Shown here: piece by piece, positions 47,889 through 57,032 of the stretch
Position numbering within the stretch: position 1 is the stretch's first letter
How the letters are laid out: every line of letters begins with the position of its first letter
NCBI GenBank assembly: GCA_902492935.1
Contig: CABUNJ010000005.1
Span: 41,681-105,680, forward strand
Direction of reading: 5' to 3'
Length of the DNA stretch: 64,000 bases
Source of the DNA: an uncultured Collinsella sp.
Lineage (GTDB): Bacteria > Actinomycetota > Coriobacteriia > Coriobacteriales > Coriobacteriaceae
Notes under the pieces: generated by a model
What the model was told of the DNA's origin: nothing
Seen by the model: the letters and a program-made list of their open reading frames with translations, nothing else
Database searches by the model: none
Program-made: the position numbers and the translations under genes

Positions 47889-49259
47889 ATGGCGTCTGCC
47901 GATCGTTCCACGTTGTTTATCAATGCGACCGTCCTGGATGGTTCGGAACATATGGAGCCGCAGCCCGACATGGCCGTGGCCGTTGAGCGCGGTGTCATCA
48001 CGTGGATGGGGCCGAGTGCTGTGGCGCAGGCGCCTGCAGGTGCCGAGGTCATCGACCTGGCAGGTGCGTATCTCATGCCCGGTCTCATCAATATGCACGT
48101 GCACCTGTGCGGCTCGGGCAAGCCTGTCTCGGCCGGCGATGCGGGCGCGCTGATGAAGAAGCTCGATAATCCCGTGGGGCGCGCCATCGTGCGCCATATT
48201 CTTAAGGGCAGCGCCCGACAACAACTGGCAAGTGGCGTGACCACGGTGCGCGGCGCGGGCGATCCGCTGTTTGCCGATCTGGCCGTGCGCGATGCTATCG
48301 ATGCCGGCAAGTATCAAGGTCCTCGCCTGGTGGCGCCAGGAACGGGCGTCACGGTGCCGGGCGGCCATGGTGCGGGCTTGTTCGCCCAGGTGGCCAACAG
48401 TCCCGCCGAGGCAGCCGAACAGGTGCGCGACCTGTATGCGCGTGGTGCCGACGTCATTAAGCTGTTCGTGACGGGCGGCGTGTTCGACGCTACCGAGGTG
48501 GGCGAGCCGGGCGTGCTGCGCATGCCGGTCGAGGTTGCCGCGGCGGCGTGCAAGGCTGCGCACGAGGTGAGCCTGCCGGTTATGGCCCATGTCGAGAGTA
48601 CCGAGGGCGTGAAGGCCGCGCTTGAGGCCGGCGTTGACACGATTGAGCACGGCGCTCCGTTGACGCCCGAGATTCTGGAGCTGTACCGTGGCGCCGCGGG
48701 TACACAGCTTGAGGGGCGCGCGCCGAGTGTGACCTGCACTATCAGCCCGGCGCTGCCGTTTGTATTGCTCGACCCGGAAAAGACCCATTCGACCGATACA
48801 CAAAAGAAGAACGGCGACATCGTGTGCTCGGGCATCATCGAGAGCGCCCGTGCCGCACTGGAAGCTGGCGTTAAGGTGGGCCTTGGCACGGACTCGAGCT
48901 GCCCGTTCGTGACGCAGTACGACATGTGGCGTGAGGTGGCCTATTTTGCCAAGTATGTCGGCGTGAGCAACGCCTTCGCACTGCATACAGCCACGCAGGT
49001 TAATGCCGAGCTGCTGGGGCTGGGCGGCGAGACTGGCACGATCGAGTGCGGCAAGGCCGCCGATATCCTGGTGACGCGCAAGAACCCGCTCGATGACCTG
49101 TGCGCACTGCGTGAGCCGACGCACGTGATGTGTCGCGGTGATCTGGTACGCAAGCTCAAGGTGAAGCGTATTCCCGAGGTGGACGCCGAGCTCGACGCGA
49201 TTATGACCATGCCTGCCGAAGCGCTTGCCGAGGAGCTGGCCCGCGACGGCGTGGCATAG
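47889..49259 (+). CDS. Amidohydrolase family protein (imidazolonepropionase-like)
   Basis: A 456-aa metal-dependent hydrolase. The HxH metal site is in LINMHVHLCGSG. The metal Lys appears in DVIKLFVTGG, later His in MAHVESTEG and TIEHGAPL, and Asp in GLGTDSSCPF. The pattern resembles the imidazolonepropionase/Xaa-Pro dipeptidase-like branch that cleaves cyclic amides or blocked dipeptides. The substrate cannot be assigned. ATG 47889 is about eight bases after GGAGG; an in-frame ATG at 47856 is less likely. It stands alone, with a strong bidirectional terminator downstream. Confidence 0.88.
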   Translation: MASADRSTLFINATVLDGSEHMEPQPDMAVAVERGVITWMGPSAVAQAPAGAEVIDLAGAYLMPGLINMHVHLCGSGKPVSAGDAGALMKKLDNPVGRAIVRHILKGSARQQLASGVTTVRGAGDPLFADLAVRDAIDAGKYQGPRLVAPGTGVTVPGGHGAGLFAQVANSPAEAAEQVRDLYARGADVIKLFVTGGVFDATEVGEPGVLRMPVEVAAAACKAAHEVSLPVMAHVESTEGVKAALEAGVDTIEHGAPLTPEILELYRGAAGTQLEGRAPSVTCTISPALPFVLLDPEKTHSTDTQKKNGDIVCSGIIESARAALEAGVKVGLGTDSSCPFVTQYDMWREVAYFAKYVGVSNAFALHTATQVNAELLGLGGETGTIECGKAADILVTRKNPLDDLCALREPTHVMCRGDLVRKLKVKRIPEVDAELDAIMTMPAEALAEELARDGVA

Positions 49260-49292
49260 GTGCGACAAAGGGACAACTCTGTTACCGCATAC

Positions 49293-49328
49293 AAAAAGCC
49301 GAGGTCTCAACACGAGGCTTCGGCTTTT
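49293..49328. terminator. Bidirectional terminator
   Basis: AAAAGCCGAG (49294-49303) pairs with CTTCGGCTTTT (49318-49328), with A- and T-tracts on both sides. It serves both the amidohydrolase gene and the convergent zinc-ribbon gene. Confidence 0.88.
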
Positions 49329-49350
49329 ATTTTGTCCTATGGTGTAGCGG

Positions 49351-49824
49351 CTAGGAGCGCGTCTCCATCTTGGCGTGGCACTTGGGGCAGGTGACGCGGA
49401 TCTTGCCTTTGCCCTTGGGGACGGAGAGCATCTGGCCGCAGTTGGGGCACTTGAGGTATGCCGTGGTCTTGCGACCCTTCCACATCTTCTTGGCCGTGCG
49501 CTTGGCACGCTCAAAGTCTTCCTTGCTCGTTCCGGCCGCGCGTGAGGTGCTGGCCGCCGCAGCGCCGCCGCCCAAGCTGGCGACGAACTTGCCCAAGCCG
49601 GGAACATTGGCAGTCGCGGCGACAAAGGCCTCGTTCTCCTTGCGACGTGCATCGATATTTTTGGACAGGCCGCGAAACACGCCAATCACGATGACGGCGA
49701 TGGCGATCCAGCTGAGCCACTGGATGCGGGCCATCGATCCGATCATCGCGATGACGATGCCGGCAAAACCCATCACGATGGTGAGTTCATCGGCACCATT
49801 GCGACCCTTCATAAAGTCATTCAT
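49351..49824 (-). CDS. Membrane protein with C-terminal zinc ribbon
   Basis: A 157-aa protein. Two hydrophobic helices (about residues 14-32 and 35-50) are followed by a basic linker. A zinc ribbon of the CPNCGQ...CPKCHAK type lies near the end (two CxxC pairs in LKCPNCGQMLSVPKGKG and VTCPKCHAKMETRS). The ribbon probably lies in the cytoplasm. Function is unknown; similar proteins with a membrane anchor and ribbon are common in Actinobacteria. ATG 49824 follows GAAAGG; the frame is open ten codons further. Confidence 0.78.
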   Translation of the reverse strand: MNDFMKGRNGADELTIVMGFAGIVIAMIGSMARIQWLSWIAIAVIVIGVFRGLSKNIDARRKENEAFVAATANVPGLGKFVASLGGGAAAASTSRAAGTSKEDFERAKRTAKKMWKGRKTTAYLKCPNCGQMLSVPKGKGKIRVTCPKCHAKMETRS

Positions 49825-49878
49825 GCAAATTGCCTTTCGTTCGATATGCTGCACGCCTTTATACCCGATTTAGAGCAA

Positions 49879-49926
49879 GGGGGACAGGTTAATCTGCACC
49901 AATGTGGCGCAAACGTACCTGCCCCC
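49879..49926. repeat. AACCTGCC-family palindrome
   Basis: GGGGGACAGGT (49879-49889) pairs with ACCTGCCCCC (49917-49926) around a 27-nt loop with GCACCAATGTGGCGC. Read in reverse it resembles the first element at 13546-13578 (TTGGTGCA, AACCTG, CCCC). Confidence 0.65.
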
Positions 49927-49937
49927 AATGTCCCCAA

Positions 49938-50210
49938 TTACTTGGAGAGCTTGTCGACGACGCGTTCGATCTCGGCGAGCTTGGCGGCTTTGAGGTCTTC
50001 GTCGCCCGATTCGATTGCCGAAGTCACGCAGCCCTCGATATGCGCCTTGAGCACGTCGGCGTTAATGCGCGCGAGGAGCGCCTGTGTGGCCATGAGCTGC
50101 GTGGAAATATCGACGCAGTAGCGGTCCTCCTCGACCATCCGCAGGATGCCGTCGATCTGGCCGCGTGCCGTCTTGAGCATGCGGGTCACCGATTTATGGT
50201 CTGCCATCAT
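49938..50210 (-). CDS. csoR: CsoR-family copper-sensing repressor
   Basis: A 90-aa all-helical repressor. The Cu(I) ligands Cys32, His57 and Cys61 have exactly the CsoR spacing (YCVDIS, KAHIEGC). The conserved helix ARGQIDGILRMVEEDRYC is present. It should release DNA upon binding Cu(I) and derepress the copper operon. It is last in the order copA-copZ-csoR on the minus strand, and a fitting operator lies upstream of copA. The frame extends to 50312 through a palindromic repeat. ATG 50210, after GAGGA, matches the family start. Confidence 0.93.
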   Translation of the reverse strand: MMADHKSVTRMLKTARGQIDGILRMVEEDRYCVDISTQLMATQALLARINADVLKAHIEGCVTSAIESGDEDLKAAKLAEIERVVDKLSK

Positions 50211-50252
50211 GGCGGGTCCTCGTTTCTGGTCGATCTTTCGGATGTCCCCGTC

Positions 50253-50319
50253 AGTTGCGGTGAAATACGGACCGTTTAAAGGCCTAGGGAGGCACAACAG
50301 TCCGTATTTCACCGCAACT
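50253..50319. repeat. Palindrome, AGTTGCGGTGAAATACGGAC family, copy 2
   Basis: The 20-nt left arm AGTTGCGGTGAAATACGGAC (50253-50272) is the exact complement of the right arm (50300-50319). The loop holds GGCCTAGG. The same family occurs at 34749-34815. Here it separates copZ from csoR. Confidence 0.85.
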
Positions 50320-50345
50320 TCTGAGGATTGAGTAGACAGCGTCTG

Positions 50346-50567
50346 CTACGCGGCGGTCACGGACAGGGCGTGGAACTTCTCGCCCGCGGCCTCGACAGCG
50401 GCGGCGAGCTGCTCGGCGGTCACGGTGTCGGCACACTCCACCTGGACGGTCTGGGTCTCGTGATCGGCGTCGGCGTCGGTCACGCCGGCTACGTTGAGCA
50501 GCGCCGTCTCGACGGTGGCGTCGCAGTGGCCGCACATGAGGCCAGACGTTTTAATTGTGTAACGCAT
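50346..50567 (-). CDS. copZ: Copper chaperone CopZ (HMA domain)
   Basis: A 73-aa single heavy-metal-associated domain. Metal ligands are in GLMCGHCDATV (Cys12, Cys15), and the ferredoxin-like fold ends at about residue 70. It should carry Cu(I) to the CopA ATPase. It is encoded downstream of copA and upstream of csoR on the minus strand. The ATG at 50567 has GAAAGGAAT just upstream. The 147-nt gap between copA and copZ contains a long hairpin. Confidence 0.93.
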   Translation of the reverse strand: MRYTIKTSGLMCGHCDATVETALLNVAGVTDADADHETQTVQVECADTVTAEQLAAAVEAAGEKFHALSVTAA

Positions 50568-50596
50568 GGGTATTCCTTTCTGTTATGTCGGCTTTC

Positions 50597-50682
50597 CCAG
50601 GCACCCGACCTTGACCTTCAAGCCGTCGCTCGCGTACCAAAGTACGCGTCGCTCCTCTTTCAGGTCAATCTCGGGCACCTGG
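50597..50682. repeat. Long interrupted hairpin between copA and copZ
   Basis: CCAGG/CCTGG (50597-50601, 50678-50682) form the outer pair, then CCCGA/TCGGG and TTGACCT/AGGTCAA. A terminal hairpin, GCGTAC/GTACGC around CAAA, closes it. The stem spans 86 nt with small internal loops. It could be another dispersed repeat or an RNA processing site that sets different levels of copA and copZ. Confidence 0.65.
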
Positions 50683-50714
50683 AAAACCCGTTCTAAATGG
50701 ACGTAATGGTGAGC

Positions 50715-53057
50715 CTATTTTGCCACTTTAGGCTTAAAGGATTTCAGGCGCAGCGCGTTGCTTACGACGCAGACGCTCGACAGACTCATCGCCGCGGCGC
50801 CAAACATCGGCGAGAGTTGCCAGCCGGTGAGGGGGAAGAACACGCCCGCGGCGAGCGGAATGCCGATGCCGTTGTAGAACAGTGCCCAGAACAGGTCCTG
50901 CTTGATGTTGCGAATCGTGGCGCGCGAAAGCTCGATGGCGCGGGCGACGTCCATGAGGTCACTGCGCATGAGCACTACGTCTGCCCCTTCCTTGGCGATG
51001 TCGGCACCGGTGCCGATAGCCAGGCCCACGTCGGCGCGCGCCAGGGCGGGGGAGTCGTTGATGCCGTCGCCCACCATGGCGACCTTGCTGCCCGCATCCT
51101 GCAGCTCGCGTACGTGGCGCTCCTTGTCGGCGGGGAGGACGTCGGCGATGACCTGCTTGCTGTTCAGTCCCACGCGGCGGGCGATCGCTTCGGCCGTCAC
51201 GCGGTTGTCGCCGGTGAGCATGCGCACGTCGACGCCGAGCTTGCGGAGCGCGGCGATGGCCTCGGCGCTCGTCTCTTTGACCTCGTCAGCCACGGCGATG
51301 GTACCGACAAGCTCGCTGTTCTTGGCAAAGAACAGCGGTGTCTTGCCTTCGGCGGCAAATTGCTCGGCAAGGCCCGCGGGCACGGTAACGCCTAGCTCGT
51401 CCATCAGGCGCACGTTGCCGGCAGCGATGATATTCTGCCCCTCGCGCGCCGTAACGCCACGACCGGGCGCGGCGGCAAAGTCCTCGACCATGCGCGCGAC
51501 AATTCCGCGCGCCTCGCACTCGGCCATAATCGCCTCGGCCAGCGGGTGCTCGCTTGAGCGCTCCAGTGCAGCGGCCAGCTTGAGCAGCGCCTTTTCGCTC
51601 ATGGCGGGTGAGCCGTCGGCGCGCGCGGCAACCACAATATCGGTCACGGCAGGCTTGCCGCGGGTGACCGTGCCCGTCTTATCGAGCACCACGGTGCCCA
51701 CGCTGCGCAGGTTCTCCAGCGCCTCGGCGCTCTTAAACAGAATGCCCATCTCGGCGCCCTTGCCGGTACCTACCATAATGGCGACGGGCGTGGCCAGGCC
51801 GAGTGCGCACGGACAGCTGATCACCAACACCGCCACGGCGGAGGTGAGTGCCTCGTTCACGCTGCCGGTCAGTGCCATCCACACCACAAAGGTCACGGCC
51901 GAGATCGCGAACACCACGGGCACGAACACACCGGCGACCTTATCGGCCATGCGGGCGATGGGCGCCTTGGTGGCGTTGGCGTCCTCGACGAGCTGGATAA
52001 TCTTGGCGAGCGACGTGTCGGCACCCACGCGTGTGGCACGGAAGGTAAACGAGCCGGTGCGGTTGACAGTGGCGGCGTTGACGGTGTCGCCGGTGGTCTT
52101 TTCCACGGGGATGGACTCGCCGGTGAGCGCGCTCTCGTCCACGGCCGAGCTGCCCTCGAGCACCACGCCATCGACGGGGATGGACTCGCCGGGGCGCACG
52201 CGCAAGACCTGACCGGGAAGGATGCTGTCGACGTCGACGGTGGTCTCGCTGCCGTCCTCTGCCACGACGGTCGCGGTCTTGGGCGCCAGGTCGATGAGCG
52301 CCTCGATGGCGCCGCCGGTTTTGGACTTGCTGCGCGTCTCGAGGTATTTGCCCACGGTGACGAGCGACAGGATCGTGCCGGCGCTCTCAAAATACAGATT
52401 GTCCATGCTCGTCATCATTGCCTCGTGCACCTGACCCGCGGCTAACTGGTCGGCCATGACGAACATGGCGTAGAGCGACCAGGCGACGGAAGCGGTCGCG
52501 CCCACGGCGATGAGGGCGTCCATGGTAGGCGCACCGTGCGCGAGCGATTTAAATCCATTGATAAAGTACGCGTCGTTGACATAGACGATGGGAATGAGCA
52601 GGACGAGCTCAGTGAGGGCGAGCGTCATGCTATGCGTGTGGTCGGTGAAAATGCCGGGCAGCGGCCAGCCGAGCATGTGCCCCATGCCTATGTAGAACAG
52701 CGGGATGAGGAATACGATCGAGACGATGAGGCGGATGCGCATGGCAGAGGCGGCGGCCTCCAACTTTTTGGTTGGCGACTCCATATGGGCGGCGCCAGAG
52801 CTGGCTTGCGCGCTGCCGTTTGAGCCGGCGGCACCGGTGCCCGCATCGACGGGCGAGGCCGAGTAGCCCGCACGGTCGACGGCGGTGCAGATATCGTCGG
52901 GGGAGACCTGCGCGGGGTCATAGTCGACCATCATGGAACCGGCGAGCAGGTTGACCGCGACGCTTTGGACGCCGTCGAGTTTGCTTACGGCGCGGTCCAC
53001 GTGCGCCTGGCAGGCGGCGCATGTCATACCGCCCACGTCGAACTTATCTTGAGCCAT
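50715..53057 (-). CDS. copA: Copper-translocating P1B-type ATPase
   Basis: A 780-aa membrane pump that exports Cu(I). The N-terminal HMA domain has GGMTCAACQ (Cys13, Cys16). Eight membrane segments include the transport motif SCPCALGLATP. The phosphorylation site is DKTGTVTRG, the nucleotide-binding HP pair is in SSEHPLAEAI, and the hinge is GDGINDSPAL. The C-terminal helices carry YNGIGIPLAAG and MSLSSVCVVSNALRL, a Cu-ATPase signature. ATG 53057 follows GGAGAAG. It leads the copA-copZ-csoR operon under a CsoR-type operator. Confidence 0.97.
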   Translation of the reverse strand: MAQDKFDVGGMTCAACQAHVDRAVSKLDGVQSVAVNLLAGSMMVDYDPAQVSPDDICTAVDRAGYSASPVDAGTGAAGSNGSAQASSGAAHMESPTKKLEAAASAMRIRLIVSIVFLIPLFYIGMGHMLGWPLPGIFTDHTHSMTLALTELVLLIPIVYVNDAYFINGFKSLAHGAPTMDALIAVGATASVAWSLYAMFVMADQLAAGQVHEAMMTSMDNLYFESAGTILSLVTVGKYLETRSKSKTGGAIEALIDLAPKTATVVAEDGSETTVDVDSILPGQVLRVRPGESIPVDGVVLEGSSAVDESALTGESIPVEKTTGDTVNAATVNRTGSFTFRATRVGADTSLAKIIQLVEDANATKAPIARMADKVAGVFVPVVFAISAVTFVVWMALTGSVNEALTSAVAVLVISCPCALGLATPVAIMVGTGKGAEMGILFKSAEALENLRSVGTVVLDKTGTVTRGKPAVTDIVVAARADGSPAMSEKALLKLAAALERSSEHPLAEAIMAECEARGIVARMVEDFAAAPGRGVTAREGQNIIAAGNVRLMDELGVTVPAGLAEQFAAEGKTPLFFAKNSELVGTIAVADEVKETSAEAIAALRKLGVDVRMLTGDNRVTAEAIARRVGLNSKQVIADVLPADKERHVRELQDAGSKVAMVGDGINDSPALARADVGLAIGTGADIAKEGADVVLMRSDLMDVARAIELSRATIRNIKQDLFWALFYNGIGIPLAAGVFFPLTGWQLSPMFGAAAMSLSSVCVVSNALRLKSFKPKVAK

Positions 53058-53104
53058 GGCTTCTCCTTTCTGTGGTTCGGTGTTGGAATTGTTAACCTGC
53101 CGAT

Positions 53105-53132
53105 ACTATACACCCATACCCCCTGGGGGTGT
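53105..53132 (-). promoter_or_regulatory. CsoR operator overlapping the copA promoter
   Basis: ACCCCC (53118-53123) and GGGGGT (53125-53130) form a near-perfect dyad, in a TACCCCCTGGGGGTGT context like known CsoR boxes. TATAGT on the minus strand (53105-53110) can serve as the -10 element, so bound CsoR would block RNA polymerase. Confidence 0.78.
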
Positions 53133-53208
53133 CTAGTAATAGTTGGAATGTATGACTTTTCATTACAGATGAGGGTGGCTGCTCAATCGGTGACCGTCCC
53201 AACCAATC

Positions 53209-53426
53209 ATCTCAATCTATAACATCTAGCAGTGAAAATGGCCTCTAACTGTTACAGATCAAGACATAGAAATCGGCCGAAAACTAACGTCTCGATCTGT
53301 AACAACCAGACCCCGTTTTACCGAGTAGATGTTACAGATCAAGACAAACCATTCGAGGGTAACCCGAACGTCTCGATCTGTAACAGTAAGATCGATGTTT
53401 GGGTCTTAGTTGTTACAGATCAAGAC
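53209..53426. repeat. 57-nt palindrome array 5 (3 units)
   Basis: Units at 53209-53265, 53289-53345 and 53370-53426, each 57 nt, with spacers 23 and 24 nt. The unit 1 loop is A-rich (GAAAATGG). Loops 2 and 3 are T-rich (CGTTTTA, TGTTTGGG), as if those two units were inverted. The array lies between the copA promoter and the 3' end of the surface-protein gene. Confidence 0.95.
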
Positions 53427-53464
53427 AATCTCGAAGCAGATGCCCCGGGCATACAACGTAAAAC

Positions 53465-53495
53465 GCCGGGGCGCCCGCGTGATGGGCGCCCCGGC
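53465..53495 (-). terminator. Terminator of the surface-protein gene
   Basis: GCCGGGGCGCCC (53465-53476) pairs perfectly with GGGCGCCCCGGC (53484-53495). On the minus strand the stem is followed by GTTTTACG. Confidence 0.85.
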
Positions 53496-53555
53496 GCATG
53501 TTGGGCAGGGTTTGCGAAGCGGTGGGAGGGAGGAGAAGCCGTCCTCCCGAAATCC

Positions 53556-56500
53556 TTACTCCTGACGACGCTTCTTGTCAGTCAGAAAGACGCCGGCGGC
53601 TACGAGCACGACACCTCCGATGACAAACGTCTCACCGGCGAGCGCGGCATTGTCGCCTGTGGTGGGAAGTGCCGAGTTGGCGGCCGTCTTGGCGTTGCCG
53701 GCAGACGGCTTTCCAGTAACCGGCTTAGCGGCAGCCTGCGTGATCTTGGCCTGCTCGGCCTTCGCCGCCTCTTGCTCCTGGCGGGCGATCTCGTCCTTCA
53801 GGGCTTGCTCGGCGGCTACGCGTTTTGCCTTCGCCTCGTTGTAACCGTTGAGAGCCGCGGTGTAGGCGGGCGTCGCAGCATCAAGGTCTGCCTGAGCGGC
53901 ATCAAGTGCGGCCTTTGCGTTATGTTCTGCCTGCTTGGCGGCGACGCACTTGGCAAAGAGGGCATTGAGCGTATCGTTCGCGTTTGCGTCAGAGCCAGTA
54001 GCAATGCCGTTTTCGACGTTGATGGACTTGAGCTTTCCGAGAGTAGCAGCAGCGGCGTCCGATGCGGCCTGAGAATTCTCGACCGCCTGCTCGGCGTTCG
54101 CGATGGCATCATTTGCCGTGCCAAGGGCGACTCCGGCCTCGATAACTGCTGCGTCGGCGTCTTTCTTGGCCGCCTCGGCGGTGGCAAGATTATCGGCTGC
54201 GTTACTCAGGGCGTCGACATGGGCCTTCTTCGAGGCAAGGTCGTTTTCCGCCGTGGTCAGATCGCTCGCAGCGTGCTCCGCGGTCGCCGTCTTGGCCTCG
54301 GCGTTGTCCTTCGCGGTGTCGAGGGCCTGCTTCTTGGCAGCCTCGTCGAACTGCGCCTTTTCGAGAGCGCTCTGGGCAGACGTCTGGGCTGCCGTGGCTT
54401 CATCAAGCGCCTGATGGGCCTCGTCGGCTTTCTCCTGAGCCGCAGCAACATCGGCTGAATACTTGGCAAGTTCCTTCTTTGCATCTTGCAGAGCCTGCTG
54501 CTTTACGAGAGTCTCTGCCTTGGCGTCATCAACCTTCTTCTGACTCTGAGCGGCTTGCTCTTTCGATGCCTTAAGCTCGGCGCGCTTCTGGTTGACGACC
54601 TGCTCTGCGGTCGCCACGTTGCTTTGGGCGGCTTTGACCTGGTCTTCGGCTTCGGCAACTTTTCCGTTTGCCTTGGCGAGATTCTGCTTTGCTAGGGCAA
54701 CAGCGGCGGCGGCACTTGCTACGCTGTCGTTCTTGGCGGCAAGGTCGCTATTCGCGGCAACAATGCCTTCCTGCTTTTGAGCGACGAGGGTTTCAGCTGC
54801 CTTTACGGCATCGGCTTTCGATGCCGCTGTGCTGCGCTTTTGCTCAAGGTCCGTCTTTGCGGCGGCGAGCTTTTCGCTGGCTTTGGAGAGGCTCAGCTGA
54901 TACTGATCAAAGAGATTCTCGAGTTCGTCGATCGAGTATTCTTTCTCGTACGAACCGTAATTGTTGTCGATCTCCAAGACGAACACATACGGCCAAAGGG
55001 TTCCGCGCGAGTTGATGCCGTATCCCATGGTTTTGGCGTCAGGCTGTACGATATTCAAATAGTGGCCGACTTTGCCAAAACCCACGCCTTGGGCTCCGAA
55101 TTCGGTACCGTGACTCCAGAAAGTATCCCAAGCATCTTTGGGGGCAACGTTGCCAAGGCCGGCTTTCGCTGCAGCCTCGTCAAATATCTCCTTTTCATCA
55201 TCGACCCATTGGTGCGCGATGTTTTCTTTCGTGCTGAAGTTCCAAGCGGCATTTTCAAATCCGGCATAGTCTGAGTGCCCCTTCGTTGCGTCGGAGTAAT
55301 TGGAATCAGACTGAGCGATTGCCATTTGCTCTGCCGTCACCTTAAGCTCGCTAAGGCCGACGCTTTTGCGATATTCATTAATCTCGCGCAGCTTGTTAAA
55401 CGATAGCTTGGCGTTGTCGAGTGACGTGCCGTCTTTTTTATCGCCAATGGTCGTCGGGTTTTTATCGCTCTGCCTATAGATGATGTTTGCAGCGTCGTTG
55501 GCACCGATGAACTGGTAGAAGCCGATGACGCTCTGCGCCTCCGCTGTCGTTGCCTTATCGGTTGCTGCCTTGCACGTATCGTATGCTTTCTGTGCATCGA
55601 CAACGGCTTGATCGGCGGCCGCCTGGTTTGCCTTGGCAGTTTCGAGCGCCTTGTCTGCCTGTTCCTTCTCGGCTTTTGCCTGGTCGACTTGTTTCTGAGC
55701 GGCCTTTGCCTTCTCCAGTTCGGCAGCATGTGCCTGCTTTGCCGAGGTCAACTCCGATTGCGCCGCATCGGCTTTCGTCTGGGCTGCCGTTACATCATTT
55801 TCGGCTGCTGCGACTGTCTGCTTCTTGGCTTCGAGCTCGCTTTCGGCGCCGGTGAGGGCGTCCTGCTTGGATTCAACGTCGCTATTTGCCTGAGAAAGGC
55901 CTGCTTCGGCAGTCGCCTGCTGCTGTTTCGCTTGGTTGAGTGCGCTTTGGGCAGCATCGACCTTTGCCTGGGCGGCGTCATACTCCGGGCCCTCAGCGCC
56001 TGCCTTTGCGGCCGCCAAATCGGCTTGTGCGCTGTTATACGCTGTCTGTGCCGCGACTACCTTACCATCCGCGGCGTTCTTTTCCTGCTGAGCGGAAGCC
56101 AACGTGCCTGCCGCTTCGTCGTAAGCGCTCTGCGCGGCGCTCTGAGCCTGCTGGGCATCGGCGAGCGCGGAATCGGCAGTGGCCTTCGCAGCCTTTGCTT
56201 GGTCCAGAGCGGCCTGCGCATCTGCGGCTGCCTGCTCGGCGACCTTGATTTCCTCCGGCGTTGCGTTGGCGGCTGCCTTCTGGGCTGCCTCGAGCTTGGC
56301 CTGCGCGTCGGCTGCCGTCAGCTTTGCGGCATCAAGGACCTTCGACTTGTCCTCGGCGTCGGTCTTGGCTGCATCGAGCTTTTCCTGGGCATCCTTCAGC
56401 GTGGCACTGGCGCTGTCGGCCGCCTTGACGCTTTCATCGAGCTGGCGAGCATATTCGGCGCGCGCGGCGGCCTCTGCCTGTGAATTATCGGAGACGGAGG

Positions 56501-56891
56501 CGTCATAGGTGCTTTGTGCGTTGTCGCGGGCTGCCTGCTTTTCGGTATAGGGAGCAGCCACCGTGTCGTAGTCGGACTTGGCTTCTGCCTCGGCAGCCTT
56601 TGCGGCGTCGACCGCGGCCTGCAAGTCGGCAATCTTCTGGGCATTTGCCTTTACTGCGGAGCCTGCCGCCTCGCCGGCGTGGACAGCAAGCGGGGACATG
56701 ATCGCGTCCTGTGCCGTGGTATCACTCGCATCGTTGGCAAATGCCGAGAACGGCGCGAGCAGCGACGAGCCGGTCATAGCGATGGTGGTTGCCGCGGTGA
56801 CGGCGAGCCGTGTTGCCTTGTGGCCCGAGAATGTGGGGCGAGGCTCGTCGCCGCTTGAGACTTCCAAGTGTTTAGGTGCGTACTTTGCCAT
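53556..56891 (-). CDS. LPxTG-anchored coiled-coil surface protein with CAP/SCP domain
   Basis: A 1111-aa secreted wall protein. A signal peptide (residues about 25-50, ATTIAMTGSSLLAPFSAFA) is followed by about 430 residues of Ala/Lys/Glu/Gln heptad coiled coil. A CAP/SCP-like domain lies at about residues 490-655 (LREINEYRKSVGL, NIAHQWVDDEKEIFD, VGHYLNIV). A second coiled coil runs to about residue 1050. The sorting signal LPTTG begins at residue 1075, followed by a hydrophobic stretch and KKRRQE. It is likely a fibrous host- or neighbour-facing adhesin; CAP function is not established. No sortase gene is in the window. ATG 56891 follows GGGAGAAG; a TTG four codons upstream is less likely. 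Confidence 0.9.
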   Translation of the reverse strand: MAKYAPKHLEVSSGDEPRPTFSGHKATRLAVTAATTIAMTGSSLLAPFSAFANDASDTTAQDAIMSPLAVHAGEAAGSAVKANAQKIADLQAAVDAAKAAEAEAKSDYDTVAAPYTEKQAARDNAQSTYDASVSDNSQAEAAARAEYARQLDESVKAADSASATLKDAQEKLDAAKTDAEDKSKVLDAAKLTAADAQAKLEAAQKAAANATPEEIKVAEQAAADAQAALDQAKAAKATADSALADAQQAQSAAQSAYDEAAGTLASAQQEKNAADGKVVAAQTAYNSAQADLAAAKAGAEGPEYDAAQAKVDAAQSALNQAKQQQATAEAGLSQANSDVESKQDALTGAESELEAKKQTVAAAENDVTAAQTKADAAQSELTSAKQAHAAELEKAKAAQKQVDQAKAEKEQADKALETAKANQAAADQAVVDAQKAYDTCKAATDKATTAEAQSVIGFYQFIGANDAANIIYRQSDKNPTTIGDKKDGTSLDNAKLSFNKLREINEYRKSVGLSELKVTAEQMAIAQSDSNYSDATKGHSDYAGFENAAWNFSTKENIAHQWVDDEKEIFDEAAAKAGLGNVAPKDAWDTFWSHGTEFGAQGVGFGKVGHYLNIVQPDAKTMGYGINSRGTLWPYVFVLEIDNNYGSYEKEYSIDELENLFDQYQLSLSKASEKLAAAKTDLEQKRSTAASKADAVKAAETLVAQKQEGIVAANSDLAAKNDSVASAAAAVALAKQNLAKANGKVAEAEDQVKAAQSNVATAEQVVNQKRAELKASKEQAAQSQKKVDDAKAETLVKQQALQDAKKELAKYSADVAAAQEKADEAHQALDEATAAQTSAQSALEKAQFDEAAKKQALDTAKDNAEAKTATAEHAASDLTTAENDLASKKAHVDALSNAADNLATAEAAKKDADAAVIEAGVALGTANDAIANAEQAVENSQAASDAAAATLGKLKSINVENGIATGSDANANDTLNALFAKCVAAKQAEHNAKAALDAAQADLDAATPAYTAALNGYNEAKAKRVAAEQALKDEIARQEQEAAKAEQAKITQAAAKPVTGKPSAGNAKTAANSALPTTGDNAALAGETFVIGGVVLVAAGVFLTDKKRRQE

Positions 56892-57032
56892 TTCTTCTCC
56901 CAATCGTTGAAGGGGTACCTATGACAATTCGTACGTTACGACCGCCGAAAGGGCTTCTGTTGCGCAACATTGGCAAGGAAACATCGACACACTTGAGTCA
57001 CATTTATGAGGTGGAGTTCTCGGCAAGCTAAT

